64,000 bases of DNA from an uncultured Synergistales bacterium (GTDB lineage: Bacteria > Synergistota > Synergistia > Synergistales > Aminobacteriaceae). Shown here one piece after another: positions 7,238-15,565 of the stretch. A program made the translations under genes and the position numbers. The notes beneath the pieces were generated by a model, which did not search any database, had not been told where the DNA came from, and saw only the letters and a program-made list of their open reading frames with translations. How positions within the stretch are numbered: the first letter of the stretch is position 1; each line of letters starts with the position of its first letter. The stretch covers positions 78,993 to 142,992 of the forward strand of contig CAJOGI010000002.1 of assembly GCA_905234075.1 (NCBI GenBank), given 5' to 3'.

Positions 7238-8298
7238 TCGCTCACAACTCCTTTAATAGCTTCAAGAAAAATTTTCATCTGTTCGGGCGTGCCGATTGTA
7301 ATTCGATTGAAGTTTGAAATTCTTTCGGGCCGTGAAAAATGCCTTATCATTATTTTTTTTCGCTTGAGGGCCTCAAAAATTTCTTCGCCGCTGATTTTTT
7401 CATGACGGGCAAATAAAAAATTCGCTGACGAGTCCAAAACTTCAAAGCCAATTTCACGCAATTTATTTTTTGTGTCGTCCCTGATTTTTTTTATTGTGTC
7501 AATATTTTTTTGTGTGCTTTCTTCGTCCTCAAGTACTGCAAGAGCTACGGCCTGTGTCATTGCGTTAATGTTATAGGGCGTGATTGTGTTCTTGATGTTG
7601 TTCATGTCCCTTGCAATTTCTTCGCAGGTCATGCACCAGCCCAAACGAGCTCCGGCCATTGAGCGCGACTTTGAGAACGTCCGAACGACGATTAAGTTTT
7701 TATATTTGTGTATTAAATTTTTCGCGCTCCCGTCTCCAAAATCTATATATGCCTCGTCAATTATTATGAGGCTGTCGGGATTTTGATTGATGATTTTCTC
7801 GACGTCTTTTAATTCCAAAAAAATTCCCGTCGGAGCGTTCGGATTTGTAATAATAATCGTCCGTTCGTTAAAATTTTTATAATCATCGGGATTTGTTCTG
7901 AAATTTTCATCAAGCGGAACGGTTAGGAAATCAACGCCGTGAAATTTTGCCAAGATTTTATAAAACGAGTAGGCTATATCAGGAAAGGCCGCGCCGTGCT
8001 CACAGAAAGCCATGAAAATAAAATTTAATATCTCGTCGGAGCCGTTGCCGAAAACTATTTCGGAGGGGTTTACCTGCATTAAGCCCGAAAGTTTTTCGCG
8101 CAGCCTTGTGCAGTCGGGATCAGAATAAAAATTCAAAGCCCTTGCCGCTTCGCCTGCATTGCTCATAACTTTTTCAGAAAGCTCAAAAGGCGACTCGTTA
8201 GTATTCAAACGAATATAGCCGCCGTTCATGCTCTCAAGCTCTCCGCTTGTGTCGTAAGGGTCGAGCGCGTTAAATTTTGAATGTAAAAATCTTTTCAT
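7234..8298 (-). CDS. hisC: Histidinol-phosphate aminotransferase
   Basis: This 354-residue PLP-dependent fold-type I aminotransferase converts imidazole-acetol phosphate to histidinol phosphate. Supporting motifs are NTNESPFELSEKV (about 34), FGNGSDEILNFIFMA (about 82), the cofactor Asp in IIIDEAYIDFGD (about 175) and the PLP lysine in RTFSKSRSMAGARLGW (about 207). It lies directly downstream of the FGGY kinase gene and overlaps hisB, consistent with a functional pair. HisC homologues can also use Phe or Tyr precursors, but the hisB neighbour favours histidine synthesis. Confidence 0.95.
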   Translation of the reverse strand: MKRFLHSKFNALDPYDTSGELESMNGGYIRLNTNESPFELSEKVMSNAGEAARALNFYSDPDCTRLREKLSGLMQVNPSEIVFGNGSDEILNFIFMAFCEHGAAFPDIAYSFYKILAKFHGVDFLTVPLDENFRTNPDDYKNFNERTIIITNPNAPTGIFLELKDVEKIINQNPDSLIIIDEAYIDFGDGSAKNLIHKYKNLIVVRTFSKSRSMAGARLGWCMTCEEIARDMNNIKNTITPYNINAMTQAVALAVLEDEESTQKNIDTIKKIRDDTKNKLREIGFEVLDSSANFLFARHEKISGEEIFEALKRKKIMIRHFSRPERISNFNRITIGTPEQMKIFLEAIKGVVSE

Positions 8299-8307
8299 TA
8301 TTTTTCT

Positions 8308-9777
8308 CTAAATCTTAAAAGGAATTTCAGGAAGCGTCAATTTTTCTTGAGGTTTATAAATTCCTGTTTCAGTCAAATTCTCGTTAATCTTTCCTTCGAG
8401 ATCTTGCAAGTCTCCGACGGCGTGAGCAGCAACGACAGCATTAAGAGCCAACGCTCCGCCGGTCTTTAACGTAACTGTCTCGGCTTGAATCATGTCGGCT
8501 TTAATTTGATTCCATAACGGGTCTTTGCTTCCGCCTTCGGTGATTATAACGCGGTCAACAGGAGTCCCGGCCTTGCGCGAGCGTTCAGCGATCTCTGAAT
8601 ATTCTCCTGCGATTGCCTCAAGAACTGCACGCCACAAAATAAATTGGTTAGTGTTTAAGGTCATGTTTATGAAACAGCCGTGAACATCGCGGAAACCTTC
8701 AGGGCCTCCCGTCAGCCATGCCAAAAACCTAACGCCTTCAGAGCCGTTCGGAAGTTTTGAAGCTCCGTCGCTGAGATATTTATAATAGCTGTCGTCGCCC
8801 GGCCTGTTGCAGACATTATCTCTAAACCAACGAAGCGCAAGTCCGCCCGTCCTTACAAAGCCCCAATAAAAATAAGTGCCCGGCAAAGTTCCTGAATTAA
8901 AAATTAATCCGTTCCCTTTTTTGCTCAGGCCCGGAATAATTCCGCCCGTCGATATGCAGAACATTGAACAGGTCCCGGCAACGTCAACGGCATGGCCCGG
9001 CTCATAAACTCCGCAGGCTAGAAGAGACTGCATTGTATCTCCTGCCCCTGCGCAGATTTTTATCCCTTCCGGAAGCCCCGTAAGCTCCGCACATTCTTTT
9101 GAGAGAGTGCCTATGATGTCATAAGGCTTTTTAATTTCGGGCATTAAATTTTTATCAATTCCTAAAATTTTTAACTGCTCGTCCGACCATTCTTTTTTAA
9201 TGACGTTGTAGCCAAGCCCCCAGCCAGACATCGCGCCCCAGTCTATGAAAGCTGCATCGGCCTTTAATCCTGCAAGCCTCATCAAAATATACGGGGCATT
9301 ATGAACAAATTTTTTAACGTCTTTAATATTCGGCGAATTTTTTATCAGCCATCGGGCGTGCATTGCAGGGAACAAGCAAAGCGGTTCAGGGTTGCCCGTC
9401 TCCTCTGCCCATATGTCGAGATTTAATTTTGCGAGTTCGTCAGCGTCCTCCTGCGTTCTTGAGTCAAGATAATTTATATAGGGCGTTATCGCTATGCCTT
9501 CCTCATTAATTCCGGCAATGCCGCAGATAATTCCATCGCCCATTATTGCGCGTATTGAATTAACGTCTAAATTTTTTTCGCGCATTATTTCAACACAGCG
9601 TTTCGCGCCCTTTAGTACAAGCTCGAAATATTCATGGACGTTCATTTGCACCCAGCCGCTTTGAGGATAATATAAAGTCGTGGGATTTACTGCGACTGCC
9701 GCCTGATTTCCTTTTTCATCATAAACTGCAACCTTAACGCTCTGCGTCCCTGCGTCAAAGCAAAGATAATAACTCAT
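8308..9777 (-). CDS. FGGY-family carbohydrate kinase, xylulokinase-like
   Basis: This 489-residue sugar kinase begins with the phosphate-1 motif YYLCFDAGTQSVKVAVYDEKG and contains GWVQMNVHEYF, the catalytic-region WGAMSGWG and ICAGAGDTMQSLLACGV (about 250), and the adenosine-binding ITEGGSKDPLWNQIKAD near residue 420. The family phosphorylates sugars such as xylulose, gluconate, ribulose or glycerol; overall pattern is nearest xylulokinase but substrate is not settled. A GGAGGTG motif precedes the ATG. It heads the minus-strand run into hisC, starting just after a terminator hairpin. Confidence 0.85.
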   Translation of the reverse strand: MSYYLCFDAGTQSVKVAVYDEKGNQAAVAVNPTTLYYPQSGWVQMNVHEYFELVLKGAKRCVEIMREKNLDVNSIRAIMGDGIICGIAGINEEGIAITPYINYLDSRTQEDADELAKLNLDIWAEETGNPEPLCLFPAMHARWLIKNSPNIKDVKKFVHNAPYILMRLAGLKADAAFIDWGAMSGWGLGYNVIKKEWSDEQLKILGIDKNLMPEIKKPYDIIGTLSKECAELTGLPEGIKICAGAGDTMQSLLACGVYEPGHAVDVAGTCSMFCISTGGIIPGLSKKGNGLIFNSGTLPGTYFYWGFVRTGGLALRWFRDNVCNRPGDDSYYKYLSDGASKLPNGSEGVRFLAWLTGGPEGFRDVHGCFINMTLNTNQFILWRAVLEAIAGEYSEIAERSRKAGTPVDRVIITEGGSKDPLWNQIKADMIQAETVTLKTGGALALNAVVAAHAVGDLQDLEGKINENLTETGIYKPQEKLTLPEIPFKI

Positions 9778-9811
9778 TTAGAAAAAACACCTCCAAAATA
9801 AAATTATATAA

Positions 9812-9841
9812 TAAAAACTCCCTTTAATAAGGGAGCTTTTT
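9812..9841 (-). terminator. Rho-independent terminator downstream of the Synerg-CTERM gene
   Basis: On the minus strand CTCCCTT-ATTA-AAGGGAG forms a 7-bp perfect stem (9818-9835) followed by TTTTTATT. Read on the plus strand the hairpin also has a T run. It separates the surface-protein gene from the FGGY kinase operon. Confidence 0.85.
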
Positions 9842-9874
9842 TAGTACGTGTATGAATTTATGAAAGGAGTTTTG

Positions 9875-10954
9875 CTATCGTCTGCGTTTAATCAGAATTG
9901 CAAGGCCAAGCAGAATGCTCGAAGCAAAAAAACTACTACAGCCTCCGCCGCTTCCTCCTAAAGAAGCATTTGAATTTGCCGCCGCAGTTGTTATTAAAGG
10001 GGTATATTCAATGTCAGCCGACATATAAGCAGCCGCGTTAATATTGCCAGTTGCTGGTACTGTTTCAAGAATATTTCCGTCATCATCAACAAACACGCCT
10101 GCGCTGTTACCGTTATTATCAGCAGCCGCGAGAACTTCATCGACGCTTGAGCCGTTAATAAGACTTGTAACAATCATGCGGATAAAAAATTTCATGCCCG
10201 TGAATGATGAGAGAGCATTTCTATTAACTTTGAATAAATAAATTCCTGCTTTATCGACGCTCATCGGTTCAAGAGTTATCGGGTTATTTTCGTCAGTTCC
10301 GATAAATTTAGATAACTGGGAAGCTGTGTAACTCTTCGCCGTGCCTTTGTTGACGTTTGTTAAAATTGTGTCCGCAGCTCCACTGGGAAATGAAAAATTA
10401 GAAAAAAGTTCTTTCAGTGCATTTTCAAGAGCCGTAACAATTTTTGTCTTAGCTTCCGATTTGTTTACATTCTCCGTAACCGTTGCGCTCGGCGTTTCGG
10501 AAGTGCCGCTCTTGGGTTCTGTCAGAGCCTCCGTGCGTGTTCCGCTGCCGTTGTCCTCGTTATTGTTGTTATTGGCAGTTGTTGAGGCCGTCGCTAAATA
10601 CCACGTTGCTTTAATGTGTCCGTCGGCAGTCCCGTCATTTATCAGCATTTCGCCTTCAGGTGAAAGGTCATAAACTTTTTCAGTTTCCGTAGAGCTGTCC
10701 GCAAGCATAGCCCCGTAAGTCAGGCAAAGCGTTGCATCGTCAACAAAAAATGCTCCTGCGCTGGCTTTGTCCGTTAAATCGCGTTCGGGACTGTTGGATT
10801 TAACGCTAATTCCAAGTTCTTTGAAGCCGTCAGCGTCAATTTTGTAATAAGTTATTCCGCCCTCTTCGACGCTCTCAAAAGTTTTCACTGTCGAAGCGAT
10901 TTTATCATAAAGATCCTGACTGCCTAAAGTTACGGCTGTAATCGGTGCAGTCAT
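9875..10954 (-). CDS. C-terminal segment of a large surface protein with Synerg-CTERM-like anchor; separated from its N-terminal part by an in-frame TGA
   Basis: The first ATG gives 359 residues, but the same frame is open up to 11041, immediately after the TGA (11042-11044) that ends the upstream segment. The 29 codons between read naturally as protein (TNEIQNSGFTFDIPLSNV). There is no Shine-Dalgarno motif before the ATG at 10954, so independent translation is unlikely. The segment has a Thr/Ser/Glu-rich linker near the middle (around ALTEPKSGTSETPSATVT) and ends with SLGGSGGGCSSFF, a hydrophobic stretch and KRRR, matching the Synerg-CTERM sorting layout. It is probably the anchor half of one protein of about 1,175 residues (9875-13402), now interrupted. 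Confidence 0.75.
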   Translation of the reverse strand: MTAPITAVTLGSQDLYDKIASTVKTFESVEEGGITYYKIDADGFKELGISVKSNSPERDLTDKASAGAFFVDDATLCLTYGAMLADSSTETEKVYDLSPEGEMLINDGTADGHIKATWYLATASTTANNNNNEDNGSGTRTEALTEPKSGTSETPSATVTENVNKSEAKTKIVTALENALKELFSNFSFPSGAADTILTNVNKGTAKSYTASQLSKFIGTDENNPITLEPMSVDKAGIYLFKVNRNALSSFTGMKFFIRMIVTSLINGSSVDEVLAAADNNGNSAGVFVDDDGNILETVPATGNINAAAYMSADIEYTPLITTAAANSNASLGGSGGGCSSFFASSILLGLAILIKRRR

Positions 10955-11041
10955 GCTGAAGCCGAGAACGGCCGTTTTTCCTGAAGGTACATTGCTTAAC
11001 GGAATATCAAAAGTGAAGCCTGAGTTTTGAATTTCGTTTGT

Positions 11042-13402
11042 TCAGCTTGTGTAAAAAGCTGAAGTGCTTTCATTGACGTTTGCATAATCTGTCGCGTTTA
11101 CCCAGTTATTTTCTTCAAGTGCTTTATCAGTTCTTGATAGCGCGCCTTTCGGAGTAATCATAAATTGAAGTCCGCGATATGTTGAAAAATCAAAACCAGC
11201 CGCGTTTTTATCGCTCGAAATTACTTTATCAGCCGCGTCAGTAGTGTAAAGAGTAAAAGTTGTCTTAATGTCCACGTAACCGCTTTCCGTTGCGAAAACT
11301 ACGGTGTAATCTCCCGGCGTTGTCGGTGTCTTGAGAGTTAAAACATTTCCCGAATAATCACAGCTTGTTGTTATAACTGTTCTTGTGCGTCCGCTTCCGA
11401 TATAAACTGAAGAAAGTTTATTATAAGTAACGCCGCTGGGAAGATTATCAAAAGAAATATCAAACGATAAATCTTTTCCCGTCAATAAAAATCCGTCTTG
11501 AGGTTCTTTGACCGTTGCTGTTGCGTCCGTCCAATCTGCTAATTTAACGTCGCAGCTAATAACAACATCAGGAAGATTTTTCAGCATGTAAGTTATTTTT
11601 TTGATTGTCTTGCCTGAAATATCTTTCGTATATTCATAAGGCCTGTTATCAGCTCCATGACCTTCGACGTATTCGTCATTAACTGTCAAAGCTATGGCAA
11701 GTTCTGAAAAAGTATTGCTGTTGGGTCTCATGCCGTAAATCGTGCCGTCGCTCGTCTCGATAGTAGCTCCAAGAAGATTTCTAGCTGTCCCGTGTCCGCT
11801 GTCGGTCGCCAGAACTCCTAAATCAACGTCCGCGTTTCTAATATTAAGAGTGTAGCTTCCCCATGTGCTTGAAGCTCCGCCCGTAACAGTTACGGTTGCG
11901 TCATTGACTTCAGTAGTCTCTGTAACCATTTTTCCGAATGAGCCGTCCGCATTAACGGGTTTATATTCAGTGAAAGCTGTCTCGGAAGCATTAATGAAAG
12001 TATAGCGCGATTTATTGCTCAAATCCGCATAAACATCAGGGCTTATACGAACCTGAACATCTTTAACGCCGTAATACATAGTATAATTTTTATTATCTGC
12101 CGAAGTTATTACATCAGCAGAAGCTAACGGAAAACTGCGATAATTATACGTAGTGGCTGATGAGTAAGCATCAAGCCCTAAGTCTTCGAGAGTTGTCGCA
12201 GTTTTTCCAATTTCGCCCGCGTAAAATTCCGCCCACGTCATATCCGTTGTCGCGTAGTAAGCGTCTTTAACGTAAAAAGAAGCCCTGATATTAGGAGCTT
12301 TTGTCGTATCGCTTGACTTAAATGTTACTCTGTAAAATCCTGTTCCAGCATTTTTGAGCGTTACAATATTGTTGCTGTAGCTGTAATCAGTATCAGCAGA
12401 CAAAGTTACGGCTCCTCTTCCGCCTCCGCGCTGAACGGAAGCTATAGTGTAGGTAACTCCGCCCGGAACATTATCAAAAGAAATTGTTACTTTTAAGTCT
12501 CCGCCCGCTGCAACTAAACCGCCTTCAGGATTTACTGCTCGTGCTGTCGGGACAGCTTCAACTTTAAGATTAAGGCCGCTGATTACAACGTCAGGAGAAT
12601 TTTTCAGCATGTATTTTATTTCAGTGATTGTCTTTCCTACAATGCTTGCCGTGTAGTCATAATCGCGTGTAATGCCCGTTCCATGAATTTCCATGTAAGC
12701 GTCATCAACTGTAATAGCTATATCTTTGGAACTTGACCATAAATTGCTGTCATGTCTCAAGCCATATACCGTTCCGTCGCTTGTCTTAATAGTTCCGCCG
12801 AGAAAATATCTGGCTATTGAGTCAGGCGTTTGACTGCCGTTACGGCCTGTTACCATTGTTTGACCTGTTCCAATGTCAATCGGTACGCCGGAAATTTCTA
12901 GCATATAGCTGCCCCACGTGCTGTCCGCTCCGCTTTTAAGCGTTACCTTTGCTTCTGTCGTGTAAGTTTTTGTTGAAGGGTCAACCATTGCGCCGAATGT
13001 GTCAAGCGAAGTAACTTCTTTGTACTCTGTGAAAGTTTCATCAACGAAAGTAAAACGCGACAATCCTGTATCTGAACGCCCGACCCTGATTTTTTCAAGA
13101 GCGTTATAAACTTCATCGGTCATTTTAACCTGAACAGCTTTAACTCCCGTTATGGTACTGCCTGCGTCGTTTGAAGTACTCAAAAGCAATGGGAAGCGCG
13201 AAATCGCATGGCTTGTCGCTGACGTTATTGCGTCGAGGCCAAGTCTTTCAAGCTCGCTTGAAGTTTGCCCTGTCTCACCCGCATAAAATTCCGCCCACGT
13301 CATATCTGTTGTTGCGTAATGGTCTGCTGCGCAGCTGATACTCGATAATGAGAGAATAAAAATAAAAATTACTGTAAAGAAAAACTTTTTACTTTTACCC
13401 AT
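11042..13402 (-). CDS. Secreted Tp47-like surface protein, N-terminal segment ending at an in-frame TGA
   Basis: This 786-residue product has a signal sequence (MGKSKKFFFTVIFIFILSLS then SISCAAD) and two tandem copies of one module, each beginning YATTDMTWAEFYAGE (residues about 29 and 381) and containing TWGSYMLEI/TWGSYTLNI, DGT(V/I)YG and GKTI..I.YMLKN.PDVVIS. The module start resembles Treponema Tp47 (47-kDa penicillin-binding lipoprotein: YATLSYADYWAGELGQ...), so I infer a Tp47-like fold. A Cys at the signal end could be lipidated, though the lipobox is poor. A Shine-Dalgarno AAGGAG precedes the ATG. The gene lies immediately downstream of PBP2. A single TGA separates it from its apparent C-terminal anchor. 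Confidence 0.75.
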   Translation of the reverse strand: MGKSKKFFFTVIFIFILSLSSISCAADHYATTDMTWAEFYAGETGQTSSELERLGLDAITSATSHAISRFPLLLSTSNDAGSTITGVKAVQVKMTDEVYNALEKIRVGRSDTGLSRFTFVDETFTEYKEVTSLDTFGAMVDPSTKTYTTEAKVTLKSGADSTWGSYMLEISGVPIDIGTGQTMVTGRNGSQTPDSIARYFLGGTIKTSDGTVYGLRHDSNLWSSSKDIAITVDDAYMEIHGTGITRDYDYTASIVGKTITEIKYMLKNSPDVVISGLNLKVEAVPTARAVNPEGGLVAAGGDLKVTISFDNVPGGVTYTIASVQRGGGRGAVTLSADTDYSYSNNIVTLKNAGTGFYRVTFKSSDTTKAPNIRASFYVKDAYYATTDMTWAEFYAGEIGKTATTLEDLGLDAYSSATTYNYRSFPLASADVITSADNKNYTMYYGVKDVQVRISPDVYADLSNKSRYTFINASETAFTEYKPVNADGSFGKMVTETTEVNDATVTVTGGASSTWGSYTLNIRNADVDLGVLATDSGHGTARNLLGATIETSDGTIYGMRPNSNTFSELAIALTVNDEYVEGHGADNRPYEYTKDISGKTIKKITYMLKNLPDVVISCDVKLADWTDATATVKEPQDGFLLTGKDLSFDISFDNLPSGVTYNKLSSVYIGSGRTRTVITTSCDYSGNVLTLKTPTTPGDYTVVFATESGYVDIKTTFTLYTTDAADKVISSDKNAAGFDFSTYRGLQFMITPKGALSRTDKALEENNWVNATDYANVNESTSAFYTS

Positions 13403-13495
13403 ATAAAATTACATCTCCTTATAAAAATTTGTTAGAGAATTAAAACATAAAAAGTTTGTGGGGTCAAATAAAATTTTCTTGATAATTTTTATTTT

Positions 13496-15208
13496 TTAAT
13501 GTGAAAGTAAATGAGCGAGCATTTGTCCGACTAGGGGAGCCGCAACGCTGCTTCCGTGCTTACCTGCCTCGACGACCGCGACGGCCACATATTTAGGGTC
13601 GTCAACGGGAGCGTAGCCTGCAAATAAAGCGTGGTCATCGCCGTGAGAATTTTGAGCCGTCCCCGTCTTTCCTGCAACGCGGACACCGAAACGCCCTGCC
13701 CTTGAGCCAGTTCCGCGACTGACAACGTAATCAAGACCCTTTTGAACGATAGCTAATTTTTCTTTATCTATTCCTATGTCTTCGGGAAGTTTATAGCCTT
13801 TTTGATTTAAGTGGGGCGTTACCATTTTTCCGCCGTTAGCTATGCAGGCATATACACGCGCAATTTGTAACGGTGTCATCAGCACATAGCCCTGACCGAT
13901 TGAATAATTAACCGTGTCGCCGTTCAGCCAGGAAGTTTTGAATCGCCGCATTTTCCATTCAGGCCCGGCTATATTTCCTCCGCTTTCTCCGGGAATGTCA
14001 ATTCCTGTCGGCTCTCCTAAATGAAATTTTCTTCCCCATTTTATTAACCTGTCAATCCCTGCACGCAGGCCGACCTGATAAAAATAAACGTCGCAGGAAT
14101 GCTGCAAGGCTCCGAGTACATTCAAGCCGCCGTGCCCGGAATGTTTCCAGCATTTGAAAAGATGCGCGCCCATTCGCAAGCCTCCGCGACATGAAATTAC
14201 TGTTGAGGCTGTTATGATATTTTCTTCAAGAGCCGCAATCGACATAAAAGCCTTAAAAGTACTCGCAGGCGGATAAACTCCGGCTATTGCACGGTCAAGC
14301 ATGGGACGGTCAGGATTATTTATAATTGCGTTCCATTCGCGGCCGGACACTCCCCAAGTTAAAGGGTTATTATCGTAAACGGGACTTGATGCCATTGCAA
14401 GCACCGCGCCCGTCTTTACGTCAAGAGCAACAATCGCGCCATTCTGTCCTCTTAAAAGTTCGACAGCTAATTTCTGCGCACCCATGTCCAACGTTAAATA
14501 AATATCTTCGCCCTTAACCGCCGGAGATTCGTCAATCGTCCTGACTTTTCGTCCGCGTGCGTCAACTTCAAGAGACTCTTGGCCCGGCTGCCCCCTTAAA
14601 ATTTCTTCGTATGAACGTTCTATTCCCGACTTGCCGATTAAATCCCCAGCCATGTAGCCGTCTTCTGTCCGTGCTTCTAATTCTTTCTCTGAAATTTCGC
14701 TGACGTAGCCCAAAATATTTGCGGCCATACTTCCAGCCGGATACGTTCTGCGCCACACGCTTAACGGGAATAATTCGTGAGGAAATTCGTAATCGGCAAC
14801 TAACTCCGCCATCTGCGGCATGGTCAGGTTAGGAACGATCTTCATTACGCGGTAGGGGGCAATTCTCTGTTGTTTTATGGTCTTTTCTAAATCCGGGACT
14901 GTTATCGGTATTCCGTGCCGTCTTAATATTTTGCTGAGGCGTTCAAGTTTTTCAGGAGTGTTCAAGTCTAAAGGATAGCCCATAATATTGAATGTAGTGT
15001 CATTGATTGCCAGCGGCAGTCCGTTGCGGTCAAAAATTTCTCCGCGAGGCGCAGGCGTTCTTATCATTCTGAGCCTGTTGTTGTGAGCGAGACGGATATA
15101 TTTGTCGCCCTGTGCCACCTGACATAAATATAAGCCCCCTATGAGAATTAATATTGAGAGCGTCATTAAATATAAAAAAAATTTTAATCTTTCGTCTATG
15201 ACTTCCAT
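13496..15208 (-). CDS. mrdA: Penicillin-binding protein 2 (peptidoglycan D,D-transpeptidase)
   Basis: This 570-residue class B PBP of the elongation type has one N-terminal membrane helix (LMTLSILILIGGLYLCQVA), the dimerisation domain with PRGEIFDRNG (about 53), and a transpeptidase domain with the active-site SxxK in PPASTFKAF (about 310), SxN-type SCD motif (QHSCDVYFYQ, about 368) and KTGTAQNS (about 510). It cross-links peptidoglycan during cell elongation with RodA, which is not in the window. A TATAAT box lies 9 bases before the ATG and there is no clear ribosome-binding site, so a leaderless transcript is possible. Downstream is the Tp47-like gene. Confidence 0.94.
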   Translation of the reverse strand: MEVIDERLKFFLYLMTLSILILIGGLYLCQVAQGDKYIRLAHNNRLRMIRTPAPRGEIFDRNGLPLAINDTTFNIMGYPLDLNTPEKLERLSKILRRHGIPITVPDLEKTIKQQRIAPYRVMKIVPNLTMPQMAELVADYEFPHELFPLSVWRRTYPAGSMAANILGYVSEISEKELEARTEDGYMAGDLIGKSGIERSYEEILRGQPGQESLEVDARGRKVRTIDESPAVKGEDIYLTLDMGAQKLAVELLRGQNGAIVALDVKTGAVLAMASSPVYDNNPLTWGVSGREWNAIINNPDRPMLDRAIAGVYPPASTFKAFMSIAALEENIITASTVISCRGGLRMGAHLFKCWKHSGHGGLNVLGALQHSCDVYFYQVGLRAGIDRLIKWGRKFHLGEPTGIDIPGESGGNIAGPEWKMRRFKTSWLNGDTVNYSIGQGYVLMTPLQIARVYACIANGGKMVTPHLNQKGYKLPEDIGIDKEKLAIVQKGLDYVVSRGTGSRAGRFGVRVAGKTGTAQNSHGDDHALFAGYAPVDDPKYVAVAVVEAGKHGSSVAAPLVGQMLAHLLSH

Positions 15209-15233
15209 AAAAAGGCATTATAGCATTTTGAGC

Positions 15234-15265
15234 AGGTAGGAGTTAGGAGTTAGGAGGTAGGAAGT
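15234..15265 (+). repeat. 32-bp heptad repeat unit upstream of mrdA
   Basis: The unit is built from AGGTAGGA/GTTAGGA heptads. By hand alignment it matches the csaB unit (52666-52697, opposite strand) at 30 of 32 positions, the best match in the window. It lies between mrdA and the nucleoside kinase gene, about 25 bp upstream of the mrdA start. Confidence 0.85.
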
Positions 15266-15505
15266 TTTTCACGCGGTCCCGGAAAATTTTGAAGAGGCAG
15301 AAATTTTTTTGACACGCCCGAAAAATCTTGCGACTCTATTTTTTTAATTTGCTCTGTGAAATTTTGTGAAAGCTAAAAAATTTTGAAGTCTTTGTAGTCC
15401 CCATTGTAGTCCCCAAAAATAATTTTCTCATGAAAATTTTTTGACTTTAATTTTTTATGAATAGAATGAAAATATTCTAGCACAAAATTTTTTTATTTTC
15501 TCATT
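15266..15505. other. AT-rich non-coding segment with a 12-bp direct repeat and similarity to 37060-37175
   Basis: This part of the 357-bp gap between divergent genes has no convincing coding frame; all minus-strand frames contain stops. It holds TTGTAGTCCCCA directly repeated (around 15392-15415). The stretch GACTCTATTTTTTTAAT with GCTCT soon after (15332-15355) closely resembles GATTCTATTTTTTTTAT with GCTCT at 37090-37114, and both are followed by a run of A/T and TTTGTAG. This suggests two decayed copies of one element. Confidence 0.4.
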
Positions 15506-15519
15506 CTTAAATCATAAAA

Positions 15520-15528
15520 TGCTATAAT
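15520..15528 (+). promoter_or_regulatory. Extended -10 promoter element for the nucleoside kinase gene
   Basis: TGC-TATAAT is an extended -10 box with a perfect hexamer, 38 bases upstream of the ATG at 15566. No good -35 hexamer is seen at 17 bases, as is common for extended -10 promoters. Confidence 0.6.
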
Positions 15529-15565
15529 CTCAAATAAATTTTATTTTTTATAAGGAGCTAAATTA

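Noticed and set aside
11042..11044. Selenocysteine at the in-frame TGA
   Set aside because: The context (FYTS-TGA-TNEI) is a surface-protein segment with no redox motif, and no clear SECIS-type hairpin was seen directly downstream. Nonsense mutation or sequencing error is simpler.
15300..15431. Small minus-strand reading frame starting at 15431
   Set aside because: It stops after about 31 codons and has no ribosome-binding site; treated as non-coding remnant.
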